From assembly GCA_014905825.1 (NCBI GenBank), contig JACGCN010000112.1, positions 1 to 48,421 on the forward strand: 48,421 nt of DNA, written 5' to 3'. Below, in pieces: positions 43,093 through 48,421 of the stretch; position 1 is the stretch's first letter; every line of letters begins with the position of its first letter. The translations under genes were made by a program, and so were the position numbers. The notes beneath the pieces are model-generated. The model worked only from the letters and a program-made list of their open reading frames with translations. It searched no databases and had not been told where the DNA came from. Source of the DNA: Lyophyllum atratum (lineage: Eukaryota; Basidiomycota; Agaricomycetes; Agaricales; Lyophyllaceae).

Positions 43093-45080
43093 CTACTCTT
43101 CCTCTTCCGGATAATCCACCTTGTCATACAGCCTGAGAGTCTCGTTCCAATCCCTTTTTCGCCTCCTCTTCAGTGAGAAGTACCGCGCTGTGCTATCCCA
43201 CGAACTCTTCACGCGGCCTTTTTCCTTTCCACCAGTCTCCGTGAAGTGCGACTCGGGATTTTCAGGAAGGCCAATGGAACGCGCTAAGTACATGACACGA
43301 GTATGCAGATCCTCCCTTTTGTCGTTCATACTCTTCAGTGCCGGCTTACCGACACGTAAGAGTCGGAGGAGCGCTGTGAAGGCACGGAATGCCGATACTG
43401 CGTCCTCGAACCATCGCAACGTCATCCACATGAACGCGGGTACAAGAACGAAAGTGAACGGAGCGATGGGCCATGTGAGGACGACAGCTGTGAACCAGAC
43501 CAACACTCCTGAAAGAAGTCCGTATATGAGTTTATACTGTGCAATCTCATCCCAGGTGTCAAAAATTGGGCCGGTCTTCTTGAAGTTGTGCACTGCGTAG
43601 AATGTTGTGGCGAAAATTGGAAGCCAGAGAAGAAGGCCAGGGACTGATAGGGTGAAAAGGGCAATCGACCAAATGAGTCTAATAAGCATTCGGAGAATAT
43701 CGTGTGGCGCGGTAATGGTCGTCGTATTCGGTCATCCTTGATGCCCCAGCGAGCGAGCTGGTCTTGGTACACCTGTGAGCGAGTGTTCAGTCAGCGGTGA
43801 TCGGTCTCTAGATCTTCCCTGACCTTGAGATCCCTACGCAGTATGATTTCGTCGTAGATTCATAATTCTCGTTAGATTTCGTTTCGGATTTGGAGTTCTG
43901 GGATCCTGCTTGCTTGAATGCATCGAGGAAACTGCGGGTTCCGCGAACATAATCTCCAAGGCTCATACGTGTCCCCAGAGGAGCATAAATCCGGACAGTC
44001 AGTTTGGCCGTCGGATAAGGTCCCAAGTTGGGGAATCAATGGTCCCAGAGCTGATGACATCATGCATTTGAGCGGTTAGTTGCCGAATATTGTCGTAATC
44101 AACAGGAGCTAGAAGCTCTGGATGGTCCTAGATTGGATTCAATACCACAGAACTAGGCAAAAATATTGTACAAACCTTGACTCGGAATGTCATTGGGGGA
44201 TGAAATGTGACAAGAACGTCGGAACGGAAGTGCTGCCTGTGCCTGTTAAATATATCGAAGTTGAGTGGTCGCATATTAGTGCAATGATAGGAAGAGAGCA
44301 CATGTATGTCACGGAGCAAGTCAGCACAGATATTTCGAATTCAGGATTATCGCGATTTCTTGACAAGACATCCGATACTAAACGGGCAACTATGCAGGGT
44401 ATGAGAATAGGATGGAACTGAGTAGAATGAACGAAGAACCTCCTGTTTTGAGCGGCGCGATCGTTGGGTGATACCTACTCATTCCTTCTGGGAACAGGCA
44501 GACAGCATCCCCTATCTCCAGGGCCTGAAAGATATTAAGATAAGGATTCACATATGAACATGGAGGCGGTACCTCAACGAGCTTCAGCATGGCATCAGAA
44601 TTGTCTGCAGTACCGTCCACCGAGTCTGTTCTTCTTTTAATGGGGACTGTTCCAGCTGATTCAATAAGCCAGCTCGTGAATGTCTTGTGCCCAAACTGAG
44701 TGGCTTTCGCAGTAAGACGCAACATATTCCGTTTCTGGAAGCACTAATGCTTAAATATGTTGTTTGGAGCAGCGCGATCCTCCTACCTTGGAGGGCATGG
44801 AAGTAACCAGAAGACTATGTACAATTAGCGGAGATCAAGTGTGTGCACGACATGCTCACAGCGCGTCTGTCAACGAGTTACTATGATTTGCGCACACGAT
44901 ACTGTCATGCTACGTCAGAAAGGAATGTGACTGGGAAGGTCTATATACGGACCATGGTTTTCCTGTTTCAGGTATCAAGTGGGTATTCTCAACGACAATA
45001 GTCCCATAGAATATCTTGAGCACAAATTTAAACAATAGCCTGCACCAGAAGTAAGCATATGGGCCAGGTGAGTAGGGCAT
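43093..45080 (-). CDS. Glycerol-3-phosphate O-acyltransferase (Sct1/Gat1-type)
   Basis: ER membrane enzyme predicted to start phospholipid and triacylglycerol synthesis by making lysophosphatidate. The start chosen is ATG 45080 (MPYSPGPYAYFWCRLLFKFV). PlsC motifs are NHSNSLTDALLL (N-H-x4-D), the substrate site in GDAVCLFPEGMSRYHPTIAP, TGVARLVSDVLS and TCSVTYMHRQHFRSDVLV after splicing. A long cytosolic loop follows, then YQDQLARWGIKDDR and several membrane spans (LFTLSVPGLLLWLPIFATTF, LIYGLLSGVLVWFTAVVLTW, FTFVLVPAFMWMTLRW). The C-terminus is basic then acidic (SLKRRRKRDW, DYPEEEE). Three single-base losses are needed to keep the protein in frame (about 44011, 43860 and 43726), together a net of zero frame change. 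Confidence 0.87.
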
Positions 45081-45434
45081 GAAGGTTCTTGCCGGATCAG
45101 GATGTACGACCAAGGTGTCGGGGAGCCTTTGGTACTGGCCATGAGCCAGTATACAGACACTTCTCCCTAGAAGACTCAGGAGGGATGTCAATACTTAGGT
45201 GATCAATGGAGAAGTGAACAGCTAGTGAACAGTGACAGACTCGGAATAATACTCAGCGTTCGGAACTTCCTGCGGGCCACGTGGGTGATCGGCTTGGCGG
45301 GAGGATAGATTCCATGACTAAGCAAAATTTTGGGCAGTCGGCTCAGAAAACTTGGATCAGTCGGCGAGGCCAGGTTATCAGCTTCATCTGCAGGTCAGCA
45401 TTCCCAGCGACAGTTCCACATCGCACACGCCAAA
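45081..45434. other. Divergent promoter between acyltransferase and RRP12
   Basis: Upstream region shared by the minus-strand acyltransferase and the plus-strand RRP12 gene. An open frame in phase with RRP12 extends back to 45330, so the RRP12 start could be further upstream. A CCACGTGG sequence lies at about 45278-45285, in the middle. Confidence 0.45.
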
Positions 45435-48421
45435 ATGGAGGAAGCCCTGGCGAAAATCAGACCCCACACATCCTCCTCGTTATCCCACCAAAAGACACCA
45501 GCAATCCTCCTGATCGCCCTCGAATCGACGTTCAAGGAACAGCACACAGATGCCTCTTCGACGGCTTATTTTGCCGCCCTTTTGACGACGCTTGAGGGAA
45601 CTATCCAAAAACAAAAGCAAGGAACAGATGAAACTGCAGTCTTGCACGCAGAACTTTACCTCTTGGCTCTAATCGCACCTTTCGTTCCCACTCTAGTTAT
45701 CAGAACCAACCTAAACACTGTCCTATCCTTGACAGGCCCACTATTTCCCTCGTTAAAAGAGCACGCCCCCGCCCTACGATCCCAGCTCTCCCTGTACCAT
45801 GTCGTTTTTCCAATGTCTGGAACACTCCCAGCTGGAGACGCAGGGAATTCGTCAAGCATTCGCCTCAATACTCCAGCTCTGTATTGATCCAAGGCCAAAG
45901 TCCGAAAAAGGCTGCGGATGTTGTCAAAGATGTCCTTGCTACTCCCCCTGCCCCGCTTGCCCGGCATCCCTACTCCGAGAGAGTTGCGGAATGGGTAAAA
46001 TCAGCCTTATCCGACGTCGGCGCCGGACCATTGTCCAAGTCAAAATCAAGGGCATCTGACGCCACCCCGGAAACTGCTCTATACATCGTTGCGTTCTTGC
46101 GACCCGTCCTAGCAAAACTCCCGCCCTCTGTGAGTCGATAAGTCCAATCTTGTTGTTTTCCTTCTATTATCCCTAGTCGATTCCGGCTATAGCTAATCTA
46201 CTCCTTACGCTCCCGCGGCTCGGAAATCCGTATCTTTCCCAATCCGCATACTCACTCTTGTCCGATCTCTTCTCCCTTCCTTCAGAGGATGGCACCCATG
46301 TCGGTGACCAGCTCTCTGATGTTCTCAACGTCGTGCTTTCATCCCCACCTTCCAGTCAGATACCATACTCTCGCCTGCCTGGGTCCAAGTACTTGGTAAT
46401 GCCTTCTCAGTATATCGCGCCACCGATACCGACGAACACGCCAGGGAATTTGGAAAAGTATGGAAGACTATATGGACTTTTTGGAATCCAGTGATGCGTC
46501 GACGCGGAAAGCATCAGCACAGTCACTCGATGTCTTGTGCCGTTGCTTTACTCCTGCACTTATTTCCGCCGCTCTCAGAGACAAAGAATCGAAATCTACC
46601 TCCTGAAACTCATCAACCAAACGATGAAGGCATTGGACTCATTAGCATATGCCCATGCTATGCCCAGCTGCTATCTGTCGTATCATCCATGATCACAAAC
46701 CTGCGTTATCGACCTGACTCGAGGTCGTCTCCCACCGCAGCGGAATCGCTGCTCCTCCCCCTCATTGAGCACATCGGAGAGCTGCGCATACAGAAAGGAT
46801 TTGAACACAAAGAGGCTGCAGATGCTACGTTGGCCACAGCTATGCGTATCCTCGGTCCTGAAGTGTTATGCGGGTCCTTCCTCTTAACCTTGAGCCTTCT
46901 GACCGGTAAGTAACTACCCTTCAAAACTATCCATCAGATCGGTGATGAACACGATTTATCTAGACAAGCTGGCCGGGAACCCCGTGCCTACCTTCTTCCT
47001 CTGTTGTCGCAACCCCACCCTTCGGGATGAGCCATTTTGTGTCATACTTTGTCCCATTGAGCGAGCGGATGTTTGATCTGCAATTGACGGCCGAAGCTGA
47101 AGATCGATCTTCCGAGGCGAAAGTTTGGAGTGTACTGGTGGCACAAATTTGGTCTGGCTTTGTCGGGTATTGTCATGGGACTCCGGATTTGAAGGAGGTG
47201 ACTACCTTTCGAACCTCCCGCGCGACAGTAATTCTGATATTTTTCAGTCTTTGACGCCATCGTTCTCTCAGCTCTGTCCCAGTTACTCTATGGACAGCCT
47301 GAGCTTCGGCCAGCGGTCTTGAAAGCTCTGAAGGTTATGGTGGAATCCAACGTCAGTCTGGCAGCACCCAAGGATGGGCGAAGCACCCGGTCTAGATGCC
47401 ATTTCAGCGTCGCAAGCTGCTGATAATATCGCTGTTCTCCGAGCACAAGCAGAAAGCTGGCTGGCTGTGTTCTTCAACGTCTTCGGCAGTGTTAGCCGGG
47501 ACGCCGAGGGATGATAGGGACGTTATCAGTCTGGGCATCTATTGCTGGCGAACAGGTTCTTCAACAGTGGTCGTTATGAGAGTTCTGCTGACGTCATTTA
47601 GGAAATCACCAAAGCGTACAGCAAGGTCGTTGATCTTTTCAAAAAACCTGGCACTAGCAGCAAAGGCACCCCTCAACACGGTGGCCAGAACAATTCGGGC
47701 AGTGTAACTGCAACCACCCAAGATCCTGATCCTACTCCTACCTTACCTTTCATCGGCCGACGCCACAGCCCTGTTCAATATCTGTCTGACTGCTGAAGTG
47801 CTCGGTGGAAAAGATAACGGTGTACAGAAGCGCGGATACAAAATCTTGACCAAACTCGCGGAAAGCCAGAAAGTTGCCCTCGACGCCGAGCCTATCATTC
47901 GCCAATTGGACGAGCTATCGGATGGTCTGGCAGCGGCAGCGAAGAAGGTTGTTTGGTTAATTTACTGGCCGAGCTTTTATTGATACTGTTGCAGGATCGG
48001 TTCAACTTGCTCACATTACTCATTCCCCGTATCCCTTCGTCCGCCATGCACATAATTCCTTCCTTGATCCCAGAAGCAGTCCTGGCACGAAGGAGCCTCC
48101 GAGAAGGCAAGGATGGCCGCTTTCGAGCTCGTGCTGGCTATGGGCAGGAAGATGAACGAAGGAGGAGTTGTCAAGAGAAATCTCATTGATGGCATGGATG
48201 AAGATGGTGCTGCTGATGGTGCGTCTCAATCGAAACCCGCTTTTCCTTTGCTCAATGGTTCTAGCTGCTGCAAATGTGGAGGAGTTCCTTACTATGGTAG
48301 CTGGCGGTCTTGCTGCCAGTCCCCACATGATCAGTGCTACCGTCACTGCCATTTCGCGCCTTGTCTTTGAATTTAAAGGTTCGTCCTTCTGCGAAGTCGT
48401 TCTTGACGATCCTGAAGTACA
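45435..48421 (+). CDS. rrp12: RRP12-like ribosome biogenesis factor, 3' end beyond window
   Basis: HEAT-repeat nucleolar protein needed for 40S maturation and pre-ribosome export. The start is ATG 45435 (MEEALAKIRPHTSSSLSHQK). Family stretches include PSLKEHAPALRSQLSLYHVV, QLCIDPRPK followed by VRKKAADVVKDVLATPPAP, ETALYIVAFLRPVLAKLPPS, IPAIANLLLTLPRLGNPYLS, AQSLDVLCRCFTPALISAAL, KAWSVLVAQIW-like sequence and, near the end, AAFELVLAMGRKMNEGGVVK. The last intron seen precedes an exon beginning AANVEEFLTMVAGGLAASPH, and the window ends after SRLVFEF. Several single-base shifts interrupt the frame (about 45811 extra; 45900, 45909, 46600 and 46664 missing; others likely). Conserved sequence resumes after each, so the gene is probably intact in the organism. 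Confidence 0.9.

Noticed and set aside
1..48421. CRISPR arrays, phage, insertion sequences or bacterial operons
   Set aside because: No regularly spaced repeats, no transposase or integrase reading frames and no polycistronic layout were seen. Introns and gene content are eukaryotic throughout.

Overview
This window is nuclear DNA from a filamentous basidiomycete, most likely an Agaricomycete. Nearly every gene is cut by short GT..AG introns, mostly 45-75 bases. There are no operons or bacterial ribosome binding sites. The gene set is fungal: Mkk1-type MAPKK, NDR kinase, GAL4-type zinc cluster, AA9 polysaccharide monooxygenase, a New1/Elf1 ABC-F protein and an Sct1-type acyltransferase. Order and species cannot be fixed from sequence alone. 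I rebuilt most exon-intron structures by hand from splice consensus, reading frame and family knowledge.

Layout. 0.4-2.5 kb (+): Pho85-type cyclin, followed by an apparently perfect 202-base tandem duplication. 3.2-4.3 kb (-): unrecognised multi-exon gene. 4.5-6.1 kb (+): secreted pepsin-like aspartic protease. 6.7-7.9 kb (-): Zn2Cys6 regulator. 7.9-11.2 kb: no gene I can support. 11.2-13.0 kb (-): MAPKK of the cell-wall-integrity type. 13.0-17.6 kb: gene-poor, with a strong hairpin. 17.6-18.2 kb (+): NAA50-type N-terminal acetyltransferase. 18.4-19.2 kb (-): C2H2 regulator. 20.8-23.7 kb (+): DNA ligase I. 24.1-25.1 kb (+): CREG-like secreted protein, tail to tail with an unrecognised conserved-looking gene at 25.2-26.8 kb (-). 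26.8-28.2 kb: gene-free stretch with a hairpin and a tRNA-like/SINE-like segment. 28.2-29.5 kb (+): second C2H2 regulator. 30.2-33.7 kb (-): NDR-family kinase with a CRIB-like motif. 34.8-36.1 kb (+): homeodomain protein, divergent from the kinase. 36.7-38.0 kb (-): AA9 LPMO. 38.5-42.7 kb (-): New1/Elf1 ABC-F ATPase. 43.1-45.1 kb (-): glycerol-3-phosphate acyltransferase. 45.4 kb to the end (+): RRP12, running off the window.

The genes are mostly independent housekeeping and regulatory loci. Cell-cycle and DNA replication (cyclin, ligase I), morphogenesis and wall signalling (MKK1, NDR kinase) and ribosome biology (New1, RRP12) are all present, but nothing forms a metabolic cluster.

The most useful anomalies are these. 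About a dozen single-base indels lie in three consecutive conserved genes at 41.6-46.7 kb, with good protein on both sides of each, which looks like a patch of poor consensus. A CRIB-like motif sits in the N-terminus of an NDR kinase. NAA50 carries a glycine-to-serine change in its acetyl-CoA loop and a 20-nt exon. The AA9 enzyme has Asn at a usually His second-sphere position. There is a 19-bp near-perfect hairpin at 16.5 kb, and a Pol III-like element next to a hairpin at 27.8-28.0 kb. I found no evidence for a wholly new system.
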